Shown here: positions 11,089 to 21,763 of the stretch, in pieces
Position numbering within the stretch: the first letter of the stretch is position 1
How the letters are laid out: each line of letters begins with the position of its first letter
Origin: Endomychus coccineus
Lineage: Eukaryota; Arthropoda; Insecta; Coleoptera; Endomychidae
NCBI GenBank assembly: GCA_958510875.1
Contig: OY294067.1
Location: 194,625,322-194,689,321, forward strand
DNA length: 64,000 nucleotides
Reading direction: 5' to 3'
The notes under the pieces: generated by a model
The model's database searches: none
What the model was told of the DNA's origin: nothing
Seen by the model: the letters and a program-made list of their open reading frames with translations, nothing else
Made by a program: the position numbers and the translations under genes

Positions 11089-12406
11089 TAGGGATTGCAA
11101 TCCGGCCTCATTTTCAATCCGACCGGATTTCCATGAATCCGACCGGGTCCGACCGGATCCGGCCGGTTTGAGTCGACGAGGTTGGATAACCAGGATATCT
11201 TAATTTTTCGTTAATAAAGAATAAATTAAAACAATATACACAATCAACTTCATTACGAGAAATTATAAAGAGAAAACTTATATTTTGAAGATAGAGATGA
11301 ACATTAATAATCTGTAATTGTCAGTAAGTAATCATGAATAGCAGACAAGTACTCCCCTCGAACTCCTTCACTTTCAAACGCAGTCATTTCCTTTTTTAGT
11401 ATTCTATCAAAATCCTTTTTTTTTTGTTTTTGCGGTATAAGACGTCACTTCTTGCTGAATCTGTAATTGTAATTCTTCCTGTAACGACAAATCTTTTTTC
11501 GGTGATTGTCAATCTAAGCTCTTATCTTCTATGTCTTCCACGAGTTCCACGCTATCGTTAGAGTTATTATGTTTTGTCTAATCTTTCCAAGATTTTTGTC
11601 ATTTCCAGTCGCATGTCTTTTTTCTTTGGCATAGTAAATGTGTTATCAGCTAGGTTTGAATATTCTTAATATTTCTTTGAATTCTGTAAGTATATCAAGA
11701 TTCCTGTTACTACAGTGCGACGTCCTTTAATTCTGGCACGTAGTGCTTAGGATAAATCAGTACTTAGCACCGTGTCGTAAGTGAGCAATTTCTGTAAAAC
11801 AAATTTGAGGGTTTTTTCGGCAGTTAAAAGTGTCGAATCCCTTCTGCGTAACGCCTCTACAGCTATTTTAAACGGCTGCAAACTGTCGATTAATTCTTTT
11901 AGTTTCGACCATTCAAGATCACAAAATGTTATGTCGGATCTTATGTCTATTAAAGCTTCATCGATAGAAATTTTTAGTTTATAAAATCTGTCTATCATAG
12001 CCAGTAGACTATTCCAACTCGTGCGGCAATCCAAAATAAGGCTTAGTTCTTTACCCGTATCTTCTATTACGTACTTTTGCAGAAAGATATCATATTTAGT
12101 GGGCGATCTTTTGAACAGTTTCACCACTTTTCGCACTTTTTGGAGAAGGTCACTGTCACCCTGAGCGACAAGTCGCGCGCGGATGGGGCGTTAGGTGGAG
12201 CGGGGCAACTCAGCATCAAGCGACTTGCACGTACAAGTACCGCCTTTTAAAGTGCCTCACACATTCAAAGGCGCGGTTATTTTGCCAAATTATGCAATCA
12301 CCGGATCCGATACCGGATCTGGAATATTGGTACTGGATCCGATAAGTGTATAATGATGCCGGATCCGCCGGATTACCGGATCCGGTTTTCCGGATTGCAA
12401 TCCCTA
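11089..12406. mobile_element. Non-autonomous hAT element, 1318 bp
   Basis: Terminal inverted repeats TAGGGATTGCAATCCGG (left) and CCGGATTGCAATCCCTA (right), flanked by a perfect 8-bp duplication CACCTAAT at 11081-11088 and 12407-12414. Subterminal DNA is packed with GGATCCGG/CCGGATCC-type motifs at both ends. It contains only a fragment of a transposase on the minus strand. The 8-bp duplication and terminus fit hAT. Confidence 0.92.
11747..12136 (-). pseudogene. hAT transposase fragment (ZBED-like)
   Basis: A 129-residue frame with LILDCRTSWNSLLAMIDRFY, the conserved D.xTRWNS..M..R segment in the middle of hAT transposases, followed by EWSKLKELIDSLQPFKIAVE. The BED zinc finger, the catalytic core and the C-terminal dimerisation domain are absent, so this is an internal remnant and the element would need a transposase in trans. 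Confidence 0.8.
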
Positions 12407-12856
12407 CACCTAATGATTAATGAGAACCAACTAGAGGTTTTTACATACGATATTCCTAAAACGATGTCTATGTTTAACTATAAACTCAAGTTATTATTCC
12501 ATGATGGTAGTGAGGGTGATACTAATAATTGGCAAACTGGAGGAGAACAACCAACTACATCGATTAATTATCAAACTAGAGCAACACCACAGAAAGAAAA
12601 TGAAATGTATGCAATGCAGTGTTTCAATCTTAGCGTTTTATCAGTATTACTACTTAAAATCTTCATTAAAAATGTAAAGAAACATATTAATAAATAATGA
12701 TATTGATGAGAAACTGGTGTTTTATTAGATCAAACATCTAAAGATCATAGCTTACAAACTCTGATGACGTCACGGCTTAAGATCAACCATGATTAGGCGA
12801 GAAATAAAATATCAATAATAATAATAATGATAATATTTATTTTAGAAAATACATAT

Positions 12857-13345
12857 TCATTTGGGTAGTATTACATTAAGAAACCACTGTTGTAATTTAT
12901 CAACATGTTGAACTGTACACATATATTTTCCTCCATCATTCCGATGATTTAGACAGATCAATTTGTTTGTTTGTTCAAAATTTCCTGTTTCACATTGAGT
13001 GTTATCAAATCTACAAACATCCACGATGTGTGGGAAAATATCCAATTCTTCACACTTTTTTCTCAAAAATTCAGCTTTTTGAGAGTCACGAATATAAATA
13101 TAGTCGACTGCACACAGAAGAATCGATTTAAGAATATTATTTAGTTCTTCATATTCCACATTTCCCGATGCATATTCCAGTCCATGATAAAATTTTTCTA
13201 AATACCATACCGATTTTCGCTCCTTCGCATTTAGCGATGAATATGGTACAGCTGGTTTGAACAACGAATAATGACGTTTGAATCCTATCTGTGGAAGACA
13301 TCATCGATGATGAATCCCTGAATATCAACCAATGCTACTCTCATG
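12857..13345 (-). pseudogene. DIQ-family protein A, frameshifted near the start
   Basis: The natural start, MRVALVDIQGFIIDDVF, is at 13345, but a short deletion about 20 codons in shifts the frame and brings a stop. The remaining 135 codons (12857-13264) are open and hold FKPAVPYSSLNAKERKS, WYLEKFYHGLEYASG, AVDYIYIRDSQKAEFLRKK and a C-terminal CLNHRNDGGKYMC. Intact relatives of 168-185 residues are at 31289-31846 and 37997-38503. The gene faces protein B and the membrane protein and shares the minus strand with the capsid gene immediately upstream of it. Function is unknown. Confidence 0.75.
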
Positions 13346-13356
13346 ATGTTTGATAC

Positions 13357-14560
13357 TTAAATGAGACTCTTCACAATTTCGGTGAGGGGTGTGTACTCCA
13401 TCAAACAATCATGAATGATGATGCAATATGCTTTCGTATTGGCGGGAAATCCCTTATCTGCTTCAATTTCCAGCCGTACATCAACAGTTGCAGATTTCAA
13501 CGCTTCTTCCTGTTTCGAGCAATCTATTACGTAGAGCGCACGTTTTTTGAAATTAACGTAGCTCAATATAGGATGTTTTGATGTAAAATTCGTATAGCTT
13601 GAATAGAATTCGGTATAGTTGTGGTGGGCGAGAACGTAATCGTTTTTAGCATAGTCCAAGTTCATTCGCTCATTAGGATAATATTCACCTTTCAGAGTTA
13701 AGCGAATACTTGAAATATCCATATGATCGAAAATCGTAGGATTGGCATTTACATTGTTTCGTTTATCTGTTTGGAAGAATACAATGACGTAACGAGGTTT
13801 CTCGACTGCTGCACTCGTCTTAACAGCCCAAATTTCTCTTTTCGCATTAGTTGTTATGGCAGGAATTTCATAGCATTCCCATTTCCTGAACGGGATTAGG
13901 ATTGTCGAATCACTCTTGAGCGCTCGTAATAGCTTCTCTCTAATTATATCATTGGGGTAGATATATTTTACCCTCAATTCCATACTATCGATCGAAAATT
14001 TAACTGTGGTAGCAGCGTTTTCTGTGATGATACAATCGTTATCGTTTCGAGCACGTACTAATCGAATAGTCTGCCGTCCGAATGAAATCATTGAGTAATC
14101 GTTAAAAATGTTGAATATATGCTTCAGTGGAATCAGTAAGCTGAATGACTTAGTCTCATCCAAGACTACGCTTTCTTCTGGGAAAGTCCAACCAGCAATA
14201 GACATATGCGTAGAATCTGTTGGTGTATAGCAAGTAAATGCTCGGACAGCACTGACTATACCAGGATCTCGAACGGTTTCGATATCCCGACCACTCTCAC
14301 TATATGAGCATGAGTCAAAAAGAAAGGCTCCATAATTAGGCACCAATACAACATTCCCAGCTCCAGTTATCTCTATTTTACCTTCAACCGATAACAGAGT
14401 ATCCTTCATGGAAAAGAACGCATCCACTTGATTTATTCCAAATTCTATGATATCGCTGTTATTGAAGGCTTTAACGAAAGGTGTAATCGATCTATATTCA
14501 GCTTTACGAATCGACTCAATTTTGGTTGTTGGTATAAATCGAAAATTGGTGCGATAATGC
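13357..14560 (-). pseudogene. Major capsid protein (hexon-like double jelly-roll), N-terminus cut by Gypsy insertion
   Basis: A long open frame of about 390 codons on the minus strand. Recognisable segments are PFVKAFNNSDIIEFG, VDAFFSMKDTLLSVEG, GAFLFDSCSYSESGRDIE, AGWTFPEES and TIRLVRARNDNDC, which I recognise as the capsid-like protein found beside PolB, integrase and adenain in insect Maverick elements. Its alternating beta-rich character fits a jelly-roll fold. There is no ATG at its present 5' end. A candidate start lies at 19183-19185, beyond the Gypsy element (14597-19170) that was inserted a few codons into the gene, and a frame change is also needed near 14550. The fold assignment is inference from family knowledge. 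Confidence 0.75.
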
Positions 14561-14596
14561 TGTTGCTCACATCACCATCGTTGCGTACATACTTTC

Positions 14597-14804
14597 TGTA
14601 GTGTATTTGAATTGCCTATTGAATTGAAACAGATGTTATATTAAGTTTTTATATCAAATCTGCGGACAGCAACCAGTTCGCTGTTCACCTTTGTATAGAA
14701 TACATGTTCATTGATTACTATAAAATATAATATAATATTATACATAGTGGTTCTTCATTTATAATTGAAGTTTACTTTTACCCAATAATTGGTAAGACGT
14801 AACA
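14597..14804 (+). repeat. 5' LTR of Gypsy element
   Basis: 208 bp, TGTAGTG...GTAACA. Directly followed by TTGGCGACGAG, a plausible tRNA primer-binding site (the tRNA was not identified). Confidence 0.93.
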
Positions 14805-14893
14805 TTGGCGACGAGTACTTGAACTTACGTGGAATTCAATTTAAATTAATTGAAATTTGTGAATTTAACATTATTAACACGTGTTCGGTCAAA

Positions 14894-17800
14894 ATGGCAA
14901 ATTTCGGACATATTCTCGAATTTGATCCACAAGTTAACGACTGGACAATTTTTATTCGACGTTTGGAAAACTATTTTATAGTAAATAGTATCGACGCCGC
15001 AAAAAAACGTGCTATCTTATTAAATGCACTTAGTGAAGATGCATACAAATTAATCTATAATTTTTGTATACCGGTTGATCCAGAAGACAAAACTGTTGAA
15101 GAACTGATAAATCTATTTAGTGAACATTTTAAACCAAGTGACTCTATATTCGCTTCACGATATAAATTTTACAATGCTGTAAAATTCTCTCAAGAAGGGG
15201 CGGCAGATTGGGCAGCTCGTGTCCGCAGCCTTGCAGGTAATTGTGAATTTGAAGCAAGTGTAATCGACATGATTCTTAGAGATCGCTTTATTATTGGATT
15301 CGAAAAAGGTGCAGTACAAGACCGGCTATTCGAAGAAAACAAAAACTGTACTTTTGCTGACGTCATACGCATCGCTTCAAGCAAAATGGCTGCCAAGCAG
15401 AATACGGTTATACAACCCATAGTTAAACTGGAACCAAGTCTACAACATATTTCGAGTCGCAAGGTACGTCAGAATACGTCATCGGCTCAACGTCATCAGA
15501 ATAATTCATCATCTCTTCAGGTTGGACAGTCTAGCAGTGTTATGGGTAGTGCGCAAGTGCAACGAAAATGTGCAGTGTGTGGCAGGTCTAATCATACAAC
15601 AAATATGTGCCGTTATAAAAAATTTACGTGTAATTTGTGTAAGGTCAAGGGTCATTTATCACCCGTATGCCCAAATCGTAACAAAAATAAGAATAAGGTT
15701 TGGAATCAAGGTAGAAATGTACAAAATTTTTTAGAGGTAAGGGATGACCAATTATTTTCAATTAGAAACAAAAATGTAAGTGATGAACCATTTTATCTTT
15801 TCATTAATATCAATGGAAAACCTTTTTCATTCCAAATTGATTCAGGTGCCAGTATTTCGGCAATGTCTGAGGCATTTTGGTTACAACATTTTAGAAATCA
15901 CGAATTGCATAAAACAAATCACATTTTATATTTTTATAATGGTCAACGGGTGCATCCTATAAGAGTATGCAAGTTAGCAATATTATACGGTAACGCATCA
16001 CATATGTTAAATATATTCGTTATAAAGAAGGGAGGCCCACCTATCTTAGGGCGAGATTTCATGCATATCTTTAAATTAAATATAGCCCAAATGAATTTTT
16101 CCAGTGTTAATTTTGAATTTGATAAGTTGATTGAAAAATATAAAAATCTATTTTTACCTGAATTAGGTTTATTTAATAAAGGCACAGTTTCAATCAAATT
16201 AAAAGATGAGACTGTATCTCCGAAATTCTTTCGAGCAAGACCTCTTCCTTATGGAATCAGAGATAAAGTAGAGAAGGAACTAGATAAATTAATTAGTTTG
16301 AATATTCTGAAACCTATTGACTATTCTCTCTGGGGTACGCCCATTGTACCAGTTTTGAAAAAAGATGGTTCAGTAAGAATTTGCGGTGATTTTAAGGTCA
16401 CTATTAACCCGGTTATTGAAATCGATCAATTTCCATTGCCTCGAATTGATGAGCTTTTTTCAAGACTACTACGGGGTAGTATTTTTTCTAAGCTAGATTT
16501 ATCTCAGGCGTATGCTCAACTTCCATTAGATGAAAAATCCAAAGAGCTTGTAACGATCTCGACTCACAAGGGTCTTTTTCAATATCAACGTTTGCCTTAC
16601 GGTGTCGCATGTGCATGTGCAAAATTTCAAAAGATTATGGAATCTTTGTTACAAGACATAGAAGGCTGTGCCGTTTTCATATACGACATTTTAGTTTCCG
16701 GTGCAAACGAATTAGAGCATAATACGCGTCTAGAGCAAGTTTTAAATCGTTTACAAAACGTCGGGTTGAAATTAAGCATTGATAAATGTAGTTTTAATCA
16801 ACCTGAAATATCCTTTTTAGGATATAAAATTAATAAAGAAGGATTACATACTATTTCAGACAAAATAGATGCCATACTGAAAGCACCGGTGCCAAAGTGT
16901 GTAACGCAGCTAAAATCCGTATTGGGTATGATCAATTATTATGGAAAATTTATTCCTAATTTAGCGACAACCTTAAGTCCACTTTACAACTTACTGAAAA
17001 AGGATGTTGTATTTAAATGGGATAACACATGTGACTTAGCTTTTAATAATGTAAAAGAATTATTAACTTCTGCTAAAGTATTGATTCATTATAATCCCGA
17101 TTATGAAATTAAACTCACTACAGATGCTAGTCCTTACGGGATAGGTGCTGTAATAAGTCATGTTTTACCAGATAAGAGCGGAAGGCCTATTGCCTATGCT
17201 TCTCGTACTCTCTCAGATACTGAAAAAAATTATAGCCAGATAGAAAGAGAGGGGCTTGCAATTATTTATGCGTTATGCAAATTTAATCAATATTTATACT
17301 GTAAAATGTTTACGTTAGTAACTGATAACAAACCTCTTTTAGCAATATTTAATCCCAAAAAGGGTATTCCGCAATTTTCAGCAAACAAGCTTAGACGCTG
17401 GGCAGTGATATTGTCAAACTATCAATATCGTATCGAATACGTTAAATCTGAAAATAACTCAGCAGATTGTTTGAGTCGATTGCCTGCAAAAAAAATTTCT
17501 GATATTGAGTGGAAATCAGTTGATGTTGATTACATGAATTACTTTTCCGATAATCAATTTACCAATTTTAATTTAGTAAAAGAACATATAAAATATGATG
17601 TATGTTTGGCTAAAATAATAAATTTCGTTAAAAACGGTTGGCCTAAAAGTGCTAAAAGAAACGCTATGTTTAAATATTATTACATGTTAAAAAATGAATT
17701 GACTGTGGAAAGTGATATTCTGTTGTGGAATAATCGTGTAATTATCCCACAAAACATAAGACAGCGTATTTTGATAGAATTACATAAATCACATTTAGGT

Positions 17801-18875
17801 GTCGTTAAAATGAAAAATATTGCCCGCAATTATTTTTATTGGCCTGGTATCAATAAAGATATCGAAAATTTAGCGCAAAGTTGCGAAAACTGTTCATTGA
17901 ATAAAACGACCCCATCTAAATTTAAATTAAACCCATGGAAATGGCCCGATGAACCATTTTCGAGAATTCATATCGATTTTTTTGGCCCATTTTTAGATCA
18001 ATATTATTTAATTATTTTGGACGCGCATTCTAAATGACTAGAAGTATTCCCGACAAAAACTATGACTTCAAGTTTTACGATTAAAGCATTATTTAGCGTA
18101 TTTTCACGCTTTGGCTTACCTAAATGTTTAGTGTCAGATAATGGGCGAAGTTTTACAAGTGCTGAATTTCAAATGTTTTTGAATAAATACAGTATACAGC
18201 ATATAACTTCAGCGCCGTTTTTTCCACAATCTAATGGAGCTGCGGAGAATACCGTTAAGACAGTGAAGAGTGCACTAAAGAACGCGCTTGGTAAAAATGT
18301 TAGTATGGATATTTCTTTCGTGTTAAATAATTTTCTATTTGATTATAGAAATACACCTCATTCCAAGACCGGCGTTTCACCGTCGATGTTAATGATAGGT
18401 CGCGATGTTCGACATAAATTTGATTTACTTAAGCCAACAAAACGTAAACGTAAATAAAAATCAAGAAAAACAGAAGTATTTTGGTGGCACTAATAGGCAA
18501 AATTTTGAGGTGGGTGAAAAGGTAATAGTGAAAGATTACAGGATTTTAAAGAAAGTTTGTTGGATACCAGCGATAATTAAACAGATAATTGGCAAATGTA
18601 CTTATATTGTGTATATTCCTGATTTGAGAATTTCTTGGAAGCGCCATGTTAACCAGATTTTAAAATCAAAAGTAAAATGTGATTTGCCTATACCCGATAA
18701 ATACACTGCAAATTCTTCAAATAACAATAATGAGGAGATTATTACCGGTGATATTGAAGGGACTACATTGCCTCCTACTCCAGTAACGAGTAGTATTATT
18801 CCGAGTGTTATACTAAGTACACCAGGCAGGCCGAAGCGTATTGTCAAGCCTCCTGAACGTTTAATTTATGAATGA
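14894..18875 (+). pseudogene. Gypsy gag-pol polyprotein, two disruptions
   Basis: The start is ATG 14894 (MANFGHILEFDP). Gag occupies the first ~220 residues, then two zinc knuckles (CAVCGRSNHTTNMC and CNLCKVKGHLSPVC), an aspartic protease with QIDSGASISAM, reverse transcriptase with LPYGVACACAKFQKIM, RNase H with TDASPYGIGAV and an integrase with an HHCC finger (HKSHLG...CENC). A TGA at 18035-18037 replaces the usual Trp in the integrase core. The frame reopens at once and carries SDNGRSFTS and GAAENTVKT (second Asp and Glu). A frameshift near 18455 separates the C-terminal domain (to 18875). The RT box reads FIYDILVSG where FIDDILV is expected, so the first Asp of the YxDD pair is Tyr. There is no envelope gene. 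Confidence 0.93.
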
Positions 18876-18948
18876 GTCTTTACTTACGTAATTGTGTTGA
18901 ATTGTGAATAGTTTTTTTTTGTTTTAAACGTATTACCTATTCTTATTT

Positions 18949-18962
18949 TTGTGGGGGGAGAA
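18949..18962 (+). other. Polypurine tract of Gypsy element
   Basis: GTGGGGGGAGAA lies immediately 5' of the 3' LTR, the normal primer site for plus-strand DNA synthesis. Confidence 0.8.
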
Positions 18963-19170
18963 TGTAGTGTATTTGAATTGCCTATTGAATTGAAACAGAT
19001 GTTAGATTAAGTTTTTATATCAAATCTGCGGACAGCAAGCAGTTCGCTGTTCACCTTTGTATAGAATACATGTTCATTGATTACTATAAAATATAATATA
19101 ATATTATACATAGTGGTTCTTCATTTATAATTGAAGTTTACTTTTACCCAATAATTGGTAAGACGTAACA
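18963..19170 (+). repeat. 3' LTR of Gypsy element
   Basis: Almost identical to the 5' LTR; the visible differences are in tgttagatta versus tgttatatta and agcaagcag versus agcaaccag. Followed by the duplication CTTTC. Confidence 0.93.
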
Positions 19171-19191
19171 CTTTCGTTTACACATATTTTC

Positions 19192-19335
19192 TTATTTAAG
19201 ACGAAAACCTAAGGATTGTAGAACTGAACGGTTCGCTTCAGTAAGCAGCTCTCGCAGCTTAGGTGTTTTGTTGAAGACTGATGAATATTGATCGGAGGAG
19301 GTTCTTTTATTGTTATTAACAACAACCAAACCCAT
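19192..19335 (-). CDS. Short conserved-position ORF between capsid and penton genes
   Basis: About 47 codons beginning MGLVVVNNNKRTSSDQYSS and ending in a basic tail (VLQSLGFRLK). It sits between the capsid and penton-like genes on the same strand and ends just short of the candidate capsid start, so it could be translated from the same transcript. Function is unknown; a small basic virion protein is possible but not supported beyond charge and location. Confidence 0.4.
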   Translation of the reverse strand: MGLVVVNNNKRTSSDQYSSVFNKTPKLRELLTEANRSVLQSLGFRLK

Positions 19336-19339
19336 TTTC

Positions 19340-20030
19340 TCAAACTTCTTGTAAATGTAAATGTAGAATACTTTCTTCACCACGAAAATTTACTGGTTTC
19401 GAATGTTGATCCAAAGCGAGTACGGTGATGTTGGTAATCTCCCCGATATCAGAAACCGGTAAATAAAGAGGATTTTTTGGTCGCTCTACAATTCTATAGC
19501 CTGGGTCGTCAGTGATGGGGAAATCGTAGATCGTATGCGCAGGTCTATCTCGGTAGAAGGCTCCTACGGTAATGTTCGACTCGAAGCGGATGTTGGTTAC
19601 TTTTATAATGTTAACAGGTAAATCGGAGACGTGCACCACACCTTTTTCCAATACTTTATGGGAAAATCCTAATACTTTTGCTAGACTATCATTTTTTTCG
19701 AATGATATAGTGTGATTTTTATGAAATATTTCACACTTCAAAGTGTTGTTATTTGGTTTTAGGGAGAAAATATCTTCTTTCACTTTCAAGTTTTTCCTAA
19801 TTAATTCTTCGATGTCGGCTATTTCGTAGTTACCTGAAGGTATTTCGATTGCTTCCAAAGTTTTATTCACATAATAATAGAATTTCTCATTCTCAATATT
19901 CGGTAGAGTTGTATGAAGTAAATCCCAACAAACCTAAATAGTACTGCCTATCAGGCTTCAACTCTATAGAATTCTGGGGAGTGAAGGAAAAAATGTGATT
20001 GGTACTTGTTAACGTGAATAATTGCGACAT
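19340..20030 (-). pseudogene. Penton-like / minor capsid protein (single jelly-roll), frameshifted
   Basis: The start ATG at 20030 opens with MSQLFTLTSTNHIFSFTPQN and continues through IELKPDRQYYLGLLGFTSYN. A 1-bp shift near 19910 moves the remainder into the 176-codon frame holding IEIPSGNYEIADIEELI and KVLGFSHKVL, then NIIKVTNIRFESNITVGAF, ending near 19340. The opening 'PxxSIELKPDRxYYLGLxGFxxYNS' plus 'IEIPxGxYEIxDIE' is what I know as the penton-like protein beside the capsid gene in Maverick/adintovirus elements. It would form the capsid vertices. The frameshift means this copy cannot make the full protein. Confidence 0.65.
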
Positions 20031-20045
20031 GATACTGATGAAAAT

Positions 20046-20549
20046 TTATTCATGCAACTTCATTTTATAGCGTAACATTAGTGAAGTATAAAAATATGAC
20101 TTCATAAAATAAGGGTCTGCTTCACACACTTTTACAATCACATCATGCTTATCACTATCACATATTCCTTCACACTTCAAAATATCCTCAATTTTCTCGT
20201 ATAAACAGTATGGACATTGATTCCTAGGTGGTGGTGGACCATCGCAATGTGTTATTTGCCCAGGTTGATTGTCATGTTTCTCACAAGGCATAAAAGGATA
20301 TAGACGTTCCTTCAGGTATTCGGGCACCTTACCCCATCTGAGACCAAATGTACTAACATGCTTCAACACATACTCTATCGGGAGAAATAATAAGTCTCTT
20401 CTGGTCAGCTCGCTTGGAGGTTTTTCCATTGCCTTTATCAGATTATTATATACGTATCTGATGATTGACTGCATTCCGGCCTTCGGAATATCAACAGAAA
20501 GTTGTTCCATTATCTTTGGAACAAATGCCTCATAGTAGTCATCCACCAT
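20046..20549 (-). CDS. Unknown Maverick protein with Cys/His cluster
   Basis: An intact 167-codon frame from ATG 20549. The N-terminal two thirds are helical (KIMEQLSVDIPKAGMQSII, DLLFLPIEYVLKHVSTFG). The C-terminal third has CEKHDNQPGQITHCDGP followed by RNQCPYCLYEKIEDIL and further Cys residues, a spacing that could bind zinc. It lies between the penton-like and PLA2/protease genes on the same strand, in a late/structural cluster. It is one of the few genes here without a visible lesion. I do not recognise its family. Confidence 0.7.
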   Translation of the reverse strand: MVDDYYEAFVPKIMEQLSVDIPKAGMQSIIRYVYNNLIKAMEKPPSELTRRDLLFLPIEYVLKHVSTFGLRWGKVPEYLKERLYPFMPCEKHDNQPGQITHCDGPPPPRNQCPYCLYEKIEDILKCEGICDSDKHDVIVKVCEADPYFMKSYFYTSLMLRYKMKLHE

Positions 20550-20568
20550 GACTGTCAGCTTCAGATGT

Positions 20569-21695
20569 TTACGTAGAACTGAGAAATTTCAAACATAAAT
20601 GTCCACAAATCACCTGATCATACTTTTGATAAGAATCGTTATTATAGAAAATTCTAACCCCACCACCCAGATATCGAACTAGTTCCTTTGGTGGTTTCAA
20701 ATTTCCAAAAGAGTCAAAGTATTCTACATCGTTATTTATTTTCCTAAATGCCACCCAATGAGTGCCGTTGTTTTTGATTGAATCCAAATTGAGAATGATA
20801 CATTCTCTATGCCATGGTTTTCTAGGTAATGTGTCTCGCATAAAAAATCCTCGAAAATGTCGAATCCTCATTTTTTTAGCGAAACGCACCAAATCTATAT
20901 CATACAACGGTCTATCAGGTAGCTTTATAGCGAGTTTTTTTGCTGCTTCTTCAAATACAACCCAAATCCACCTTTCACGTTTTTCCTCAAGTATAAACCC
21001 TTTCCCAACGATTCCATAGCTTTATGATGACGCTGGTCTTCTTCAAGTTTCTTTTTAGCGTTTTTAGCATTTACTACTGTATTAGCGATCGCACTCGCAC
21101 CTCCAGCGACTGAACCAAGGGCTCCTAACGCCCCCAAAATTGGTAGTAATAGCGGTAGGAACCCGCCAGACTTTGGTAGCGGTATAATGCGAGGTACACT
21201 GATGCGTTTCCTACCTCCAGCACGCTTGATTGCTATTCGTGCAGCTTTCAATGCGTTCATAGCAGACTTTCTCAATGAGGAAGATGGTTCCATTGACTTA
21301 GAAATACTTCCTACAATATCTTTTCGAAAACAACATCCTGCATGACGTTTTTTATGACCCATTCCTAGTTTACGTTTAACCTTCATCCCACCGGTAACTA
21401 ATAGACTAGCGGGTCTTTCACCTGCTTTAGCGTATTTAGATTTGACACGTTCCCAGGCAGAGTCCTCTAATATTTTATCGGCCTTATGACGCTCCTCTAG
21501 AGATTTATGTTGTGAGTAAGCTATATCGTGTTGACAACAGGCTGAATCCAGCAGATTAATACCTTTATCTCCACGTGCAAGCCGTTTCTCAAGCTTAGTA
21601 CCGGGTCCACAAAATTGATATGATGGAATATGTACTTCGAAAGGAAGGTTGTTCATGGCAGTGTTCAGCAAACCTTCACCTTGATAGATCAACAT
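20569..21695 (-). pseudogene. Phospholipase A2-like / membrane peptide / adenain-type cysteine protease fusion, one frameshift
   Basis: From ATG 21695 the first ~60 residues hold a parvovirus-type PLA2 motif: YQFCGPGTKLEKRL (calcium loop) and LLDSACCQHDIAYS (catalytic His-Asp). A basic region and a Gly/Ala-rich hydrophobic stretch follow (GGFLPLLLPILGALGALG), resembling adenovirus pX/pVI-like membrane-active peptides, then GKGLYLRK. Near 20935 a run of seven A's breaks the frame. In the next frame is an adenain-type protease: GTHWVAFRK (catalytic His), VEYFDSFGNL (Asp) and YDQVICGHLCLKFL (Cys). In related insect elements I recall these as one polyprotein. Roles: membrane penetration and virion maturation. 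The break is a single homopolymer indel, so it may be recent decay or a base-calling error. Confidence 0.82.
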
Positions 21696-21763
21696 TGATA
21701 CTGAGCTTAGGATTTATAAAGTTTCTATTTATATACATTCGCCAGGTTGAACTATCTCACAAC

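Larger units (their letters stand above)
10798..12697 (+). pseudogene. Small element-encoded membrane protein, split by a hAT insertion
   Basis: Starts at ATG 10798 with MSSAEYARKLYEFGERVKAL and a charged helical N-terminal part. The frame is lost around 10920-11050, and the C-terminal half resumes after the hAT element with LEVFTYDIPKTMSMFNYKL (12420-12480). It ends with a single hydrophobic stretch, CFNLSVLSVLLLKIFIK, just before the stop at 12697: a tail-anchored layout. Homologues with the same order and the same C-terminal hydrophobic helix sit in the palindromic element (31847-32275 minus; 37429-37951 plus), always between proteins B and A. Function is unknown; a virion or membrane-associated role is only a guess. 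The insertion and at least one additional frameshift make this copy dead. Confidence 0.65.
14597..19170 (+). mobile_element. Ty3/Gypsy LTR retrotransposon, 4574 bp, recent insertion
   Basis: Two 208-bp LTRs (14597-14804, 18963-19170) begin TGTAGTG and end GTAACA. The 5-bp duplication CTTTC is perfect at 14592-14596 and 19171-19175. The LTRs differ at only about two sites, so the insertion is recent. A purine tract GTGGGGGGAGAA abuts the 3' LTR. The gag-pol frame is nearly intact, with one in-frame TGA, one frameshift and an altered RT active site. It is inserted at the 5' end of the Maverick capsid gene. Confidence 0.95.

Noticed and set aside
15190..16197. Minus-strand frames inside the Gypsy gag-pol
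   Set aside because: Shadows of the real plus-strand polyprotein.
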